This document shows positions 22,780 through 34,474 of a stretch of DNA of 64,000 bases, piece by piece. The translations under genes were made by a program, and so were the position numbers. The stretch's first letter is position 1. Each line of letters begins with the position of its first letter. The notes beneath the pieces are model-generated. The model searched no databases. It saw only the letters and a list, made by a program, of their open reading frames with translations, and was not told the origin of the DNA. Where the stretch lies: positions 2,852,001 through 2,916,000 of the forward strand of contig CM065318.1 of NCBI GenBank assembly GCA_033032175.1, written 5' to 3'. Source of the stretch: Saturnia japonica. Lineage: Eukaryota > Arthropoda > Insecta > Lepidoptera > Saturniidae.

Positions 22780-23714
22780 TAGGATATCAGGAAAATTGGA
22801 AAAAATAACTTGTACAGACAGAATTACGAATTTATTAATATAGATTAATAACTTGGCTCCTGGGGATAGAATATACTTAAAGTGACAATTTAACGTACAT
22901 TTTTGTGACGTCGGGAGTAGATATTGCGTTGTGAGATAAACCCATCCCAATAGAGCAGCCATAATTCAAGATGTTTATCTGATAATCGATGCGTCTCGCA
23001 GAGTTATTGGTTAACCGAGCAATCACACTTTGTTAACAATAAATTATTCGATTGTAACCTCAAAGTTACAGCAACAATTATTATTAATAGAAATTGATAT
23101 TAGATATCATAGTAAGGTATAATACGAACTTTTCCTTCCTTATTGAAGAAAAAGATGATTAATATAAAGATATTATATCATTGCAACATGGTTTATTGTT
23201 TAAAAGCATTAGAATTATTTGTATTTTAATACAGTATGTACTATAAGCAAAGGGAATTTCATAAAGCGGTGGTTATGTACATAAAAATATATTTCACAAA
23301 AATTGTGTTTGTAATTATTTTCAAAAATGTAGACTTCTTCAATCCAGCGTCGAGTGTAATAATGAACTTAGTTCACTTGTATCATAATATATTATTGCAT
23401 GATTCTCAAACCACCAAAAATACTACTTACACAGAAAAATACGTGTTTCTAAGATAGTTAATTAGCAACATTTTTAGCCATATTTCAAATCTAGAGATAG
23501 GTAGATCATCATAATATCTTGTGGTTTATGATAACAAAATTCTGCTAATAATATCACTGTAATAAATAGCAACAAAATATCTTTAGAAGTACTAAAGACT
23601 ATTGTAATATTTTATGCATCTCTGTGAATTATAATAATTACAATGTTTGTTCAAATAACTTTTGTCTGTTGATAATAGTAACAAAGAAACTCTGTCTTTG
23701 TTTTATATTTTTAT
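22780..23714. other. Unassigned AT-rich DNA, pre-insertion host sequence
   Basis: No gene, RNA or repeat was recognised. It borders the Jockey insertion. Confidence 0.45.
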
Positions 23715-23727
23715 CATTCTATAACAC

Positions 23728-23730
<3 letters not shown>
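23715..23730. other. Target-site duplication, 3' side of the Jockey copy
   Basis: The 16-bp sequence cattctataacacttt lies directly against the poly(T) and is repeated exactly at 27161-27176. The last three Ts cannot be separated from the tail. Confidence 0.92.
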
Positions 23731-23759
<29 letters not shown>

Positions 23760-26700
23760 CTGACTACACTGTTAGCCTTAGGGGCCCTAAAGCCGCTGCT
23801 GCTTTTACAGCTTCACCGGACTTGGGGGCGAGCGCAGAGGGCACTCAGCCGCGAAAGTTTTGTGGACGACTCGCACGAGGGTGCCAAAGTGGCCGGACCT
23901 CGGCTCGGGCGGTCGTCGCGTTCGCAAATAGGTCGCGATCTATTCGAATCCCTACACCTACGATTCGAGCTAACTAAATATACACATAGGCACCCTTCCT
24001 CCTGGGAGGAAGGAAGGAACCGTGCGTATGTGTATTCAGTAATCGGAATGTTTCTACACTAACTAGCGCTAACTAACTAGCGTAAAAAAAGAAAAAAAAA
24101 GGTCCCTCACAGAACCTATGTACCTGTGTGGTGTGCACGTGTGTATGTTCATACGTGTGTAGTGTTGTATGTAGGTAGCTAAGTGATGCACGTACAGTGT
24201 CACTTGTATCGCGCGGGCGGTTGCCTGACCCAAGGGTTTCCCACCGAGGAACGGACCTAGGCTTGGGTTACCGCTAGAGAGGGTGGACGTGACGGGTGTG
24301 CTGGAGCGAAATTGACCGCCCGCCCTCTGCGGAGAGAACGGTGGTTACGCGGGCGTGGGCGCTGGCACGCTCTGTTTGGAGAGACGGATGTGTAATATTT
24401 ATTCGAATTTTCGATGTGATCGTCGGGATCAATAAAAATATTGCGCGGCCGGCGTTTGCACCGGATGTCCGTGGGTGCCGGAACATAAGTGGCGGCTGTT
24501 TTTATTAACGGATTCGCGTGGTTCGACGCGGTGTCGAAATACGAACGGGAGAGCTGTTTAACGTAGGCATGTATCGAAGGAAGCTCCATATCTCTATGGA
24601 GATCTACGCTTCGAACATACCACGGGGCCCCGGTGAGACGATAGAGGAACCTATTCTGTATCGATTGTAACCGTTTGAAACTCGACTCGGACATATGTGC
24701 GAACACGGCGCAACTGTATGTCAAAATTGGTCGAATACACGTCTTGTAGAGCGTGAGCTTATGTCGCGTGGACATTTTACTCACCGAACATAACAGAGGA
24801 TGCAACCGGCCCAGGACCCACGCGGCCCTGTTCCTAACCTTACGGATGTGGGGTCTAAAAGAGAGCCTACTATCTAGGGTTACCCCTAGATATTTGGTCT
24901 CTCTTACATACGGAATCGGATTATCGTAGAGCTTAACAGGTTTAAGCTTCCACGGTATCTGTGACGAATCCGCATCGAAGAGCATCGCGGCGCTCTTCGA
25001 GGGATTAACGGCTATACGCCACTCGTTAAACCACTTCCCGAGAGTGGTCACGGAGCGTTGGACTTTGTGTCTGAGGTGGGATCTATTCCTATCTGAGGCA
25101 TATAAGACTGTATCGTCAGCGTATAGCCCTACCTCGACCTCCGGGAGTCGAGGTAGGTCACTGACGTACAGGTTAAATAGGCTAGGAGCCAGGATCGAAC
25201 CTTTGGGAACGCCTGAGCGTATTGGACGGGGCGTGGACAATTCACCTTCCACTCTATAGCGGAAGGTGCGATCTGTTAAATAGTCGCGAATTATTTTAAT
25301 TAGCCTATCGGGGACTTCAAAGCGGTACAACTTGTAAATCAATCCCTCGTGCCAGACCTTATCAAAGGCCTTGGCCACGTCGAAAAAGACCGCAAGTGTA
25401 CGGCGGGGTTTATAAAGTTCAGCAAAATTAAATGCAACGTGCTCCGTGAGGCGGTGCACTTGATGAGTGCAAGAATATCTAGCACGGAAACCGAATTGCT
25501 CAGGCGGATAGAGGTCTTTCTCCTCTATTATTGGCTTGAGACGGTTCAGAAGGATCCGCTCGTAAATTTTCCCTAACGTATTTAGGAGACTGATCGGGCG
25601 ATAGCTGTCGGGAAGCGACGCGCTCTTGCCGGGCTTACGGATACCTATGACTATTGCCTTTTTCCAGGCGGCTGGAAAATGGCAGTGGATTATGGCTACA
25701 TTGAAGATGCAGACCAATAGAGCTATGAGGCGATCAGGAAGAAGCCTAAGTACTTCATTCCTGATCCCGTCGGGACCTGGTGCTTTTCTGAGCTTAAGGC
25801 TTTTTATAATGGAAAGAACCTCCTCAGACGTGACTGGGGACAGGGAGGCTGTCGCGGGGAGCTTATCCAGCTCCCGCACGCATCCATCGATACCCTCGAC
25901 CCGGTCGGTATTTGCATCGACACTGTTCGGAGAGCACTGGCTCTCCAAACAAGTGGCGAGGCACTCCGCCTTGTCGCTGCTATCGAAGGCGAGCGGTATA
26001 CCGGGACCCCTCTCGAGGGGGGGCATAAGATAAGAAGCCTCTATTTTGAGGCTGTGAGCTAATTTCCAGTAAGCCAGATGCGACGGCCTTAGCCCTTCGA
26101 CGAGGGCGTCCCATCTGTGACTCCTGAGTTCTAATATGCGGGCTCTAACCGCTCTCTGAAGCGCGCGTAAGCGTGCGCGGTTTTCCTCGGTCGGATAGTG
26201 GTCGTGCGCACGAGTCGCCGCGTTCTTTTCCGTCAACAACGCCCGCACGTCGGCAGGGAGTACGAAGCGGCGATCGCTCGCCTCTTCGACCTCTCTCGAA
26301 GCCTCTCCAATGCCGACCTGCAGGTGGTCGACCAGGGAATCGATCGCGAGATCTACATCCGCAACGGACCCCAATACGTCCGGGATCCTATTTAAACTGG
26401 ACGAGGACGGCCTGTCCGCAAGATAATGTTTTAACTTAGCATAGTCAACCACTTGGACCGAAGGAGGGCTAGAGTCGTCTGGTTGACCTAGCTGCATGAT
26501 GACCGGACGGTGGTCGGAGTCGAGCTCGTGTACGACCCGAATGAGTCGTAACCGAAGCGCGATACCTTTAATGAGAGCTACATCAAGCACTGTCGGCATA
26601 CAGTTGTCTTGAAAGTGGGTGGGAGTGGGTGGCGCTATGACATCAAAGTTTAGCACGTTCGTTAGCTCTTCGAGTTTAACACCATTTCTGGAGTCTCTCC

Positions 26701-27160
26701 AATTGCCAAACGAAGTGTGTCCACAATTGAGGTCACCCGCTATAATGACCGATTCACCGAGCGAAAGTAGCTTTTCTAGGTCAGACCTGAGAGGCACTTT
26801 CCTCGGCGAGAGATAAACTGAAACTAACGTTATGGACGGGTGGTCGGTCATTCCTAGTCTACACACGGATACTTCCATATTGGTAAGTATCGGAGGATCT
26901 ACCGGCGTACAATATAACGATCGTTTGTAATAAATGAGAGTGCCGCCCCCGCGGCCGGCCCGGTCATTTCTTACAATATTGTAGTTCGCGATTTTAGGAT
27001 CACGTTTACTACGCTTTAAGAGCGTCTCCTGCACTAAAAGAACATCTACTTGGTGATCTTTAAGAAAGGTCGCGACGAGATCACGCTGCGGAAGTAGGCT
27101 TCGCGCGTTAAAAAATGAAAGATTTAACGCTTTCGGTTTAAACTTAGCCATTGAAAGGCC
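23728..27160 (-). mobile_element. Jockey-clade non-LTR retrotransposon, 5'-truncated, ORF2 intact
   Basis: This is a 3.4-kb element inserted on the minus strand. Its 3' end is a 28-nt poly(A) (T run at 23728-23755), preceded by a 501-bp 3' untranslated region (23756-24256). The 16-bp direct repeats at 23715-23730 and 27161-27176 are its target-site duplication, so both ends of the insertion are known. The 5' end stops only 9 bases before the probable native ORF2 start. ORF1 (the gag-like nucleic-acid-binding protein) and the internal promoter are therefore absent: it is a 5'-truncated copy that could still make the enzyme but not a full RNA-protein particle unaided. Identical duplications and an open ORF indicate a recent insertion. 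At least nine further 3' fragments of the same family lie in the window. Confidence 0.92.
24257..27151 (-). CDS. Jockey ORF2: endonuclease / reverse transcriptase
   Basis: The ORF encodes the enzyme that nicks target DNA and reverse-transcribes the element RNA at the nick. The open frame runs 968 codons from an ATG at 27163, but that ATG lies in the target-site duplication. The native start is probably the next ATG at 27151 (MAKFKPKAL...), giving 964 aa. Numbered from the longer frame, an apurinic-like endonuclease domain spans about 12-225. It includes N19 (FFNARS), E46 (VQETLL), GGGTLIYY (72-79), AGDLN (142-146) and SDHRPV (216-221). A reverse-transcriptase domain spans about 495-770. It includes YRPISLLN (521-528), FFDVAKAFD (593-601), GVPKGSILAPSLFN (651-664) and the YADD active site (681-684). 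No stop or frameshift interrupts it. The C-terminal region after about 800 is basic. Jockey-clade placement rests on overall resemblance and the poly(A) tail. Confidence 0.93.
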   Translation of the reverse strand: MAKFKPKALNLSFFNARSLLPQRDLVATFLKDHQVDVLLVQETLLKRSKRDPKIANYNIVRNDRAGRGGGTLIYYKRSLYCTPVDPPILTNMEVSVCRLGMTDHPSITLVSVYLSPRKVPLRSDLEKLLSLGESVIIAGDLNCGHTSFGNWRDSRNGVKLEELTNVLNFDVIAPPTPTHFQDNCMPTVLDVALIKGIALRLRLIRVVHELDSDHRPVIMQLGQPDDSSPPSVQVVDYAKLKHYLADRPSSSSLNRIPDVLGSVADVDLAIDSLVDHLQVGIGEASREVEEASDRRFVLPADVRALLTEKNAATRAHDHYPTEENRARLRALQRAVRARILELRSHRWDALVEGLRPSHLAYWKLAHSLKIEASYLMPPLERGPGIPLAFDSSDKAECLATCLESQCSPNSVDANTDRVEGIDGCVRELDKLPATASLSPVTSEEVLSIIKSLKLRKAPGPDGIRNEVLRLLPDRLIALLVCIFNVAIIHCHFPAAWKKAIVIGIRKPGKSASLPDSYRPISLLNTLGKIYERILLNRLKPIIEEKDLYPPEQFGFRARYSCTHQVHRLTEHVAFNFAELYKPRRTLAVFFDVAKAFDKVWHEGLIYKLYRFEVPDRLIKIIRDYLTDRTFRYRVEGELSTPRPIRSGVPKGSILAPSLFNLYVSDLPRLPEVEVGLYADDTVLYASDRNRSHLRHKVQRSVTTLGKWFNEWRIAVNPSKSAAMLFDADSSQIPWKLKPVKLYDNPIPYVRETKYLGVTLDSRLSFRPHIRKVRNRAAWVLGRLHPLLCSVSKMSTRHKLTLYKTCIRPILTYSCAVFAHMSESSFKRLQSIQNRFLYRLTGAPWYVRSVDLHRDMELPSIHAYVKQLSRSYFDTASNHANPLIKTAATYVPAPTDIRCKRRPRNIFIDPDDHIENSNKYYTSVSPNRACQRPRPRNHRSLRRGRAVNFAPAHPSRPPSLAVTQA

Positions 27161-27176
27161 CATTCTATAACACTTT
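27161..27176. other. Target-site duplication, 5' side of the Jockey copy
   Basis: An exact second copy of cattctataacacttt. Its complement supplies the in-frame ATG that precedes the native ORF2 start. Confidence 0.92.
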
Positions 27177-27832
27177 ATAATTTCCTTTTTTATACTGTTC
27201 TAACTTCCCGCCCGCGGTTTCGCTAGCGTATTGACTAAAATTTGTATTGTTTTTTGGTTTTAATAGAATTTTTATGTTGTGACGTTTATTGTTCATATAC
27301 AAATCAACAAATTCTATACCTACTTAATGTAAACGAACAAAGTTACCTCGACTTCTTTATTTAATTTTTTTAAGGCACAAATACAGGTAAGAGATCAAAA
27401 AACAATAATAAAAATAATAACTTAACTCTAAATACTTCTTTAAATTAATTGACGGTGAAAATCTAAAAATTAAAAAGAAAACAAATATATTAAGTAAGTG
27501 AGTTTTTAAATTTAGCAAGACTGGTGAAGAAGATGTCGTGCTGTAAATTAACTTTATTAATAATGCCTACACATTCTATAAACGGGACTATTCTCCAATA
27601 CATTATTGCTACAGGGGGGAACGCTAAACAACTGTTGATGTCTTACGGAACGGGTGGAGACTGTTATGTTGAATTTACCCAGCAATTAACTACCAATTGA
27701 TACTTTGTGAAGCGTACTATATATCACATTAATCGTTGATTGATTTAGTGCTAAAATTATCAGGCTAGCGTTGAAATTGACTATGGGCAGGTAAAATGGA
27801 ATAAATCTGACCCGAAAAACAGTATTCCCCTC

Positions 27833-27928
27833 AAGTTCGGTGAAGCTGTAAAAGCCGCAGCGGCTCCGTTTTTGGATAGGAACCCTAAGGCTAACAGTGT
27901 AGTCAGTTCTAAAAAAAAAAAAAAAAAA
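27833..27928 (+). mobile_element. 5'-truncated Jockey copy (plus orientation)
   Basis: The words 'cggtgaagctgtaaaagccg', 'ggctaacagtgtagtcagtt' and 'ct' are followed by an 18-nt A run (27911-27928). This is the same 3' end as the 23.7-kb element, inserted the other way round. About 80 bp of element is retained. No convincing target-site duplication was found. Confidence 0.85.
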
Positions 27929-28382
27929 GTGATACCTATGGTATTACCGCTTACCATTAAGCGGGCCGTATGCTTGTTTGTCACCTTTCTTGTATAAATA
28001 TAAAACGAACTGTTTTATTTCCTTACGGGTTGAATTTTGCTACACGCTGAAATACGTGTTTCAATTGTTTCGAATATATTAATGCCAATTCGTAAATTAA
28101 TCCGAGCCGAAGAATTAATACATCCTTTTGCACCTCTTTTCTTCCCCTCAGGAGTTCAATTTCTAGAAATATTTTCATAAACGCTGCATACAATATAAAG
28201 ACAACAAACACTCTCCTTAAATTAAAAATTTCTACCTTTACGTATTAATTTTATGTTCGACAATAATGGGGCAATTAAATCTTTTACGTAAAAGTAAGTA
28301 CATATTATGCAACTAGCTGTACTTGGGGCTCCGCACGTGTTAATTGTAGAAGAAATCTCAAGAAGATAGATTATTCTTTCCT

Positions 28383-28495
28383 AAAAGGCCGGCAACGCAT
28401 CTGGGAGCCCTCTGGTGTTGCGGATGTTTGTGGGCGGCGGTGATCACTTTCCATCAGATGCGCCAACAGCGCTTTTGCTCCCTTATCATAAAAAA
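28383..28495 (+). repeat. Widespread lepidopteran repeat tail
   Basis: The words 'aaaggccggcaacgcatctg', 'ggagccctctggtgttgcgg' and 'gggcggcggtgatcacttt' end in a short A-rich run. I recognise this as an extremely common lepidopteran retroposon 3' end. It is one of the clearest taxonomic signals in the window. Confidence 0.8.
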
Positions 28496-28499
28496 AAAT

Positions 28500-30440
28500 A
28501 TATGAAAATTAATTATTATTTATGAAGATATCGTGAATTTTAGGTATAACAAAAAACTGGATAAAGAAATCTATCATTTTATTTATAAAAGATTAGTTTA
28601 AGGTTACCTATATAAAGGCGTAGGTAGTTTATAATGACGTTCGTTCTACAAATACAAGTAGCCTGCAGATAACTAGATATGCAGAGACTATTCGTGATTA
28701 GCGCGTGCCAAAATTTTAAATGACATCAGTCAATTTATCACGTAAGTCTTCACACAAGTCTTCTTTAAAATTTAGTGTGCTAAACATAGCAATGCAGACA
28801 TACCAATTACCTAATTCATGTCAATTTGTAACGTGAGAACCGTGTCCTGAACATCTCAGTTTCAAATTTATTAGCTTTAGTGGTTAGTCATCTCTAAAGG
28901 TTTAGTTTAATTCTCATAAAAATACTATAGACGTAATTTTAATGAATGTTCCATTTATAAATTGCAAGTAAAATAAACATTATAATTGCATACTAAAACT
29001 AGCGCCATCTGTTGTCGAGTAGAAGAAACATATATCTATCATGTATTGATATTATTTTTATTGTTAGAATATTTACATTATATATAATTAAATAAAAAAG
29101 ATTTTTTATGTCTATTTGCAATAGATAAAATTTTAAAAATTTTATTCTCCTCAAAAACTGAATCGATATTTTTGTACCAGATTGCGAAAATGAGAGTTAT
29201 GTTTTTCGAGCGTATGTACCTATGTCTATTTCTTCGGTACGCTCTGTAGCCTAAAGGGTTTGATGGTACGGCATACGATGCCTCGTTAGATTCGTTTTAA
29301 TTGTGGTAGAGAAAATAGTTTTTTTTTTTTTTTTTTAAGTCAATTGTTTCTGTTGCAGTCGGCTTTCTTTTTTATTAATTTCGCTAGTTTTAATGAAAAT
29401 TATACAGAAGACTGACTGTCTTCTTTTTTATAAGGAAAAATTCAAAAAATTGGAAAATGACATATAGATTATATGGTATAACAATTCATATTAATATTAG
29501 TAAAAGAATTTTCAGAATCAAATCAGTAGTTCTGGAGATTAAATATCTCCTACGTTTTACTCTAGTCTCTGCTCCTACCAATACTTTCACAAACTTTTGG
29601 TTGCCTTTTAATATTAGTGTACAATATGAATGTAGTGTAGTATTATAGAATTTAAATGTAAAATGAATTTAAAAAGTGTAGGTAATTAACATTTTGTTGT
29701 CAGTGAACAAAGCGTTTTTCTTCTTCTGTTTCATTTTTGCGAATATGTTTTCTGTTATTTCGGTTTCATTTTACACAAAATAGCACACACACATTAAACA
29801 CAAATGTAGTGAAGGAAACAGAAGTGTCTAATTTTGTAACGTTGCACAACTTGCACAGTGTTGTTTAACAAACAATTGTACGAACAGTAATTAAAATTGA
29901 AAATCAATTTCCCTACATCTTAATGACAGTTAAAATTTATGATCAGCAGAATTCATTTCCTTCTATAGCTTTAAAGCCGCGTTTTCATTATACGAGTACG
30001 CTCGGACCGAGTGGTTGAGGAATCAATGCTGACTTCGTTGTACTTTGTGGACGGTATATTTTAATTAATTAAAAACACAATAAGACACGACTTCGTGTAT
30101 TGAAAAGATGCAAGAACCTGACAGACGTCAAAAGTTTCTTTTTCTACATAAAATATTTTGTAGGCGTAACACCGAGTACGCTTATATGAGCTAGATCGTA
30201 TAGGAGTCTACTCGGAATTTGTTTACACGTTACAAAAAGAGCCTTGATAAAAATCTCCAACTGTAATATATAGTAGTTTTGCGTATTAATATATGTTTTC
30301 AACGGTATACAATGTTGTATAACCTAATTCGAAATACAGTGTACCATATTACAATGTTATGATACGTTTGACAACCCTAACGCCTTCTAACATCTCCGTT
30401 ATTGTTTTCTTGGAAATAATGGTCCACTCTCATCTATATA
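28500..30440. other. Unassigned AT-rich DNA with one repeat 'Y' copy
   Basis: An inverted Y copy lies at 29178-29300 ('tcttcggtacgctctgtagc'), followed by an 18-T run at about 29320-29337. No gene was recognised; the ORFs here are short and not splice-bounded. Confidence 0.5.
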
Positions 30441-30445
30441 TTAAT

Positions 30446-30800
30446 ACGTCAAGCAAAAGCTTTCCTTACCTTTTTAAGCATATTGCGTGCACAGAAGAAT
30501 GTGAGATTTGGCATAGTTAAAGTTTATATTAAGAAAGAGTGCAGAAAGCTAAAATATATCTATAATATCTGTTACTAATATATTAAATTAAATAAATTAA
30601 AACTACGAATCCTAAACCGACTAGTGCCATTGAACTTAGACCCCTCAAAATATTGACATTGTCACTCAACGAAAAGTGACAGCAAGTGATGTAGATAATA
30701 CTTATTGTTCATGAATACTGTAAATGTGAAACAGAAAATAGTCTATGATCAAAAAGTTGCAGGTCGAATTTCGACCTTTGTGTGATCGCTAATTTTTATA
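30446..30800 (-). repeat. Repeat 'X' copy in unit A
   Basis: This is the inverted form of 55625-55985. It holds 'gcatattgcgtgcacagaag', 'gtgcagaaagctaaaata', 'acccctcaaaatattgacat', 'gtcactcaacgaaaagtga' and 'aggtcgaatttcgacctt'. The left breakpoint of duplication unit A falls at the end of this repeat. Confidence 0.85.
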
Positions 30801-31204
30801 AACCGAAAATATATTTTACCAAGCCGTCGAAAAATACCTATCATAATTAATTCTATTTTTAATTCCTCACACCTGCAATAATTTCAGAGATGGATAAGTT
30901 ATCTATTAGTTGCAATGAATCGCCTGACATGAATCGGAATAAAAAAATATATAATCATTATAGATAAGAATGTCGATAACAAATTAGTCGATAAAACGGT
31001 TTCCTTCACGTTTATTCACTATTTCTAACGTCAACTAATAATCACAATTATGTACATTTTTTTTGCAAACGTCTGCTAATATTTTTACCGGTACTTCGTA
31101 GTAAAGTACAGTTATTTTTCTTTAACAACTTCCAATTAGGCGATGGCATTAGATACTTTTGAGTTAGGTTTCATAGTAGAGTTTGTATACATATACATAC
31201 ATAT

Positions 31205-31495
31205 ATACACGTCCCTGCCTCCTTCCTCCCAGGAAGTAGGGACTTGTAATATATATGTTAGTTTAGCTCGAATTTTACGGATAGAGAATAAGTCAGATCG
31301 CGACTTCATTGCAATCGCAGGAACAGTCCAAGCGGAGGTCCGGCTACTTTGGCACCCTTGCACGCATGTTGCTCACGCTTTCGCGGCTGAGTGCTTTAAG
31401 CGCTCGCCACCCAAGCCTGGTAAAGCTGTAAAAGCAATCAGCGGCTCTGTTTTTGGATAGGACCCCTCAGGCTAACAGTTTAGATAGTTAAAAAA
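31205..31495 (+). mobile_element. 5'-truncated Jockey copy in unit A, copy 1
   Basis: In plus orientation it matches the element's 3' untranslated region: 'cctccttcctcccaggaa', 'ggaggtccggctactttggc', 'gcggctgagtgctttaagcg' and 'ggcaaagctgt'-like words, ending 'cccctcaggctaacagttt'. The poly(A) is reduced. The ORFs on either strand (105 and 75 codons) lie in non-coding element sequence. Confidence 0.85.
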
Positions 31496-32022
31496 CGAAA
31501 AAGTAAAGTTTCTCGTAATATTACCGATTTTCTGGATAAATTCAAGATTTATCTAGAGAATTTATTTATTTGGATCAATCTTTAAAATCTTGGTCTTTTA
31601 AAAAAACGAACTCGGTTTCACACCGCCAACGTTGGGACCAAAGTGTCGCGTCGCCACGTCAATAGCCAGTCTGACAAGTTGCCGCATTAAATGTTTCATA
31701 TGAAAAATAATACATATAGTAAATGGAAGATAGAAGTAAGCACACCTCGTCAAGATTTTTATTAGCTTTTCTCGTTAACAGGGATGTTTACCATACAGGT
31801 GAAATTTTCTCGTGAGTGTATCGGCGGAGTAAAATCTAAATGGGGAAAGTTTATTATTTATTTATTTTGTCAAATTAAATAGTTTTTTAAAATTTTTAAA
31901 TAATGTTATCTATTATAATATACGTTATTTTAAACAAGTTTAAATGAAACGTTAAATTATATTTACACAGTAAAATAAACAGTAAAGTAGATTCTCATTA
32001 TTGTCAATGAATTATTATCAGT

Positions 32023-32300
32023 CATGCTCATTAGCCTAGTGGTCCCATGCGCGACTGTTATGCTCGAGGTCCTGGGTTCGATTCTCAAGTCGAGCAACGT
32101 TTTATTGGCTTTTTCCTATTAAATTCTCATTAGCAGCTCGGAGTTTTGCTTTGTGCCCGATTAATGGTAATAGGCTCGCGCCCTATTACATGGGACCTAA
32201 AAAACATAACGGTGAACTGTGGGTGTATATTAGTACACCTCTGCCTAACACTTCGGGGAATACAGGCGTGATGGTATGATGATGATGATTCATCATGTCA
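32023..32300 (+). mobile_element. tRNA-derived SINE in unit A, copy 1
   Basis: The A box 'ttagcctagtggt' (about 32031) and B box 'gggttcgattctc' (about 32073) are correctly spaced for polymerase III. A non-tRNA body follows ('tcattagcagctcggagttt', 'cgcgccctattacatggga') and the element ends in a (gat)n run at about 32277-32288. No acceptor stem can be closed, so this is a SINE and not a tRNA gene. Confidence 0.85.
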
Positions 32301-32640
32301 TACTTCCATCATATGATGAGTGCGCAGCTTTCAATTTCACCCTCCCCTAAACGCGACAAAATAAGTAGGTATAACTTTAATAAACCTTTGGAGGCTACTA
32401 AGCAAATCCCGATTCCTTACGTATACAAAAAATAAAAACATGGGTTTCCAAATTACTTTAAAAAAAATCCTCGCTGGGAGTCTAATAGCTAAACATGTGA
32501 CCTTCAAATATCGACACTGCAACCAGTTATAATGTTTAAATAGTAATTATATGCGAGCCATTGAGGCGAAGGTGAACTGCATCGTCGCTAGAATATCCAC
32601 ACTGTTTTCTTTTTTTATACATAACATAACGCTACATGAT

Positions 32641-32866
32641 TTTTGACGTGACAACGTCTTATAAATTGGTTTGCCGGGTGACACTTCAAGAAACTGCGTT
32701 ACGCTCCGCTCACGTTATGCGCTCACAATGAGAGCGAGTGAGAGGCACGCGTCCCTTCCACTCGGGCATGGTTAGCCCGCCTAAGAGCGAGAGAGACAGA
32801 CATAAAGTCGTTGTCACGTAAAACTTTCGCCCGTACACCGACTTTACAGGCAACCAATTTTTTTAA
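32641..32866. mobile_element. MITE-like insertion present only in unit A copy 1
   Basis: About 225 bp here are missing at the equivalent site in copy 2 (near 37470). Sub-terminal inverted words 'acgtgacaacg' (32646) and 'cgttgtcacgt' (about 32809) flank a GC-rich core. A second inverted pair, 'aaattggtttgcc' and 'ggcaaccaattt', lies outside one end. The superfamily is unknown. Confidence 0.65.
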
Positions 32867-34474
32867 TACATAATATAATCTTAATTACTTTATCCGAATT
32901 TCGGACAAACAGATTAACGGTTGTTTCGTCTTTCTGCACCATAAAAGTTTGATGCGCGTTAAGGTTTTGACGTTCGATTGATTGATTGTTTCAAGACACG
33001 TGACATTGTCTAATATTTGCGTATATTTCAACTTCAAATCCGTATTCTAAATTTTTTTGATCAATCGTTTGACTAATTTCATAGAAGTTATCTATAATAG
33101 TATTAATGTTTTTATATCTTGCAAGAAAATTTGATAATTGTTACTTATCGTGTGTACCTTGAGAGACAAATCATATAAAACTTCAATTGAACGAAAGTCA
33201 TGTTGTCGTCGGGAAACAAGAGTTTTTAATTTCTGCTTCCACTTTTTTTGTTTACATTTTCAACTGGTTTCGACATGGCAAACACTAATCTTTAACTTCA
33301 CAGCTCCAATAAAACAGAAAATAAATAAAACAAAAGTAAAATATTTGTAAGTAGCGAGTGTCGTCGCCTTAACAATTTTTTTGTAAATACATACCTCATT
33401 TTTATCTTGTACTTCCAATATCTTTATTATTGCACAATCTAACGTTTAAAATTAGTTTACGCGTTTAATTCGATTTTGTCTAAATTAATAGAATGATTTT
33501 CATTCCGAGTACCTAAATTTGCCAATCGTACATCCACGGACAGATGGAGAAATAGGTAGGTAGACTGAAAAAACTACATAATAAGAATAAATTCTATATC
33601 AAGTTTTGAAGTAACAGCGTAATATGAGTTGTTGAACTAACTATGTAATAATAATGGATAAATTGATTGTTTGATTATTTTTAAGTAAAAGGCTGAATAG
33701 GGATAATTTGAATTATTTAAGGTTACAGAATACGTCTCGTATGTATCAGTTTTTGAATGGATGATACTGGCCGCATATCAGAGCAAGCTAGCTATTTCAA
33801 TCATCAGTTCGTAGGATGCTAGAATTCAAGTTAATCACGACCAAGAGGATGCGACGACTGGAAAGACTTAGAAAGGAGCAGTAGGGGGACTTACCACGTA
33901 TCCTGGTTGTATCTGCCACGATCCGAGGGTGCACCCTAAACTTCCTCACACGTCTTGAACAGTCTAAAACACTTCTAGAGCACTAGAAAGATGAATTTCG
34001 CTAGATTTCCGATACTTTTAGCAATTTATCACGAAATTATGCAGAGCGGGGTGTAATCACTGCAGTTCCGCGGCGGCCATTACTCCTTTAACCGTTATAT
34101 AAACCAATATGTGGCAGACTTGTGCGCGTATTTTAAATAAAATTATGCCCTCAAGGAACAGGATAAATTGGAAGGAAAAAGGGATGTCGCAACAAACTGT
34201 CTAGCACTATTTTGCTTACTGTAGGTACTTAACACCTAATATCGTCTTATTGCTAAGCGTTGTCTTTACTTCATCACATTCTTAGTTCCTTTTATGTTTT
34301 TAATTTAGTCGAAATGAAAACTATGTAAATTATATAAAATTACAAATAAGTCCTTATTCTATATCGTTTTGTTTTTCTCTCTGTCTAACGAAAGCTTTTC
34401 CCGTTGCAGTTGTGTGTGATTCACGCAAAAACTACTGGAGAGATTTTGATCAAATATTTTTCGTTTTACTTCTA

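Noticed and set aside
23624..24062. Plus-strand ORFs (117 and 66 codons) next to the Jockey tail
   Set aside because: They read the complement of the poly(A) tail and 3' untranslated region.
24274..26816. Several plus- and minus-strand ORFs of 65-135 codons inside the Jockey copy
   Set aside because: They are shadows of the intact 968-codon frame.
31136..31460. 105-codon plus-strand and 75-codon minus-strand ORFs, repeated at 35.7 kb
   Set aside because: They lie within Jockey 3' untranslated sequence and are incidental.
32023..32100. tRNA gene suggested by A and B boxes
   Set aside because: The boxes are correctly spaced, but no acceptor stem pairs and a SINE body with a (gat)n tail follows. 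The duplicate at 36863 has the same structure.
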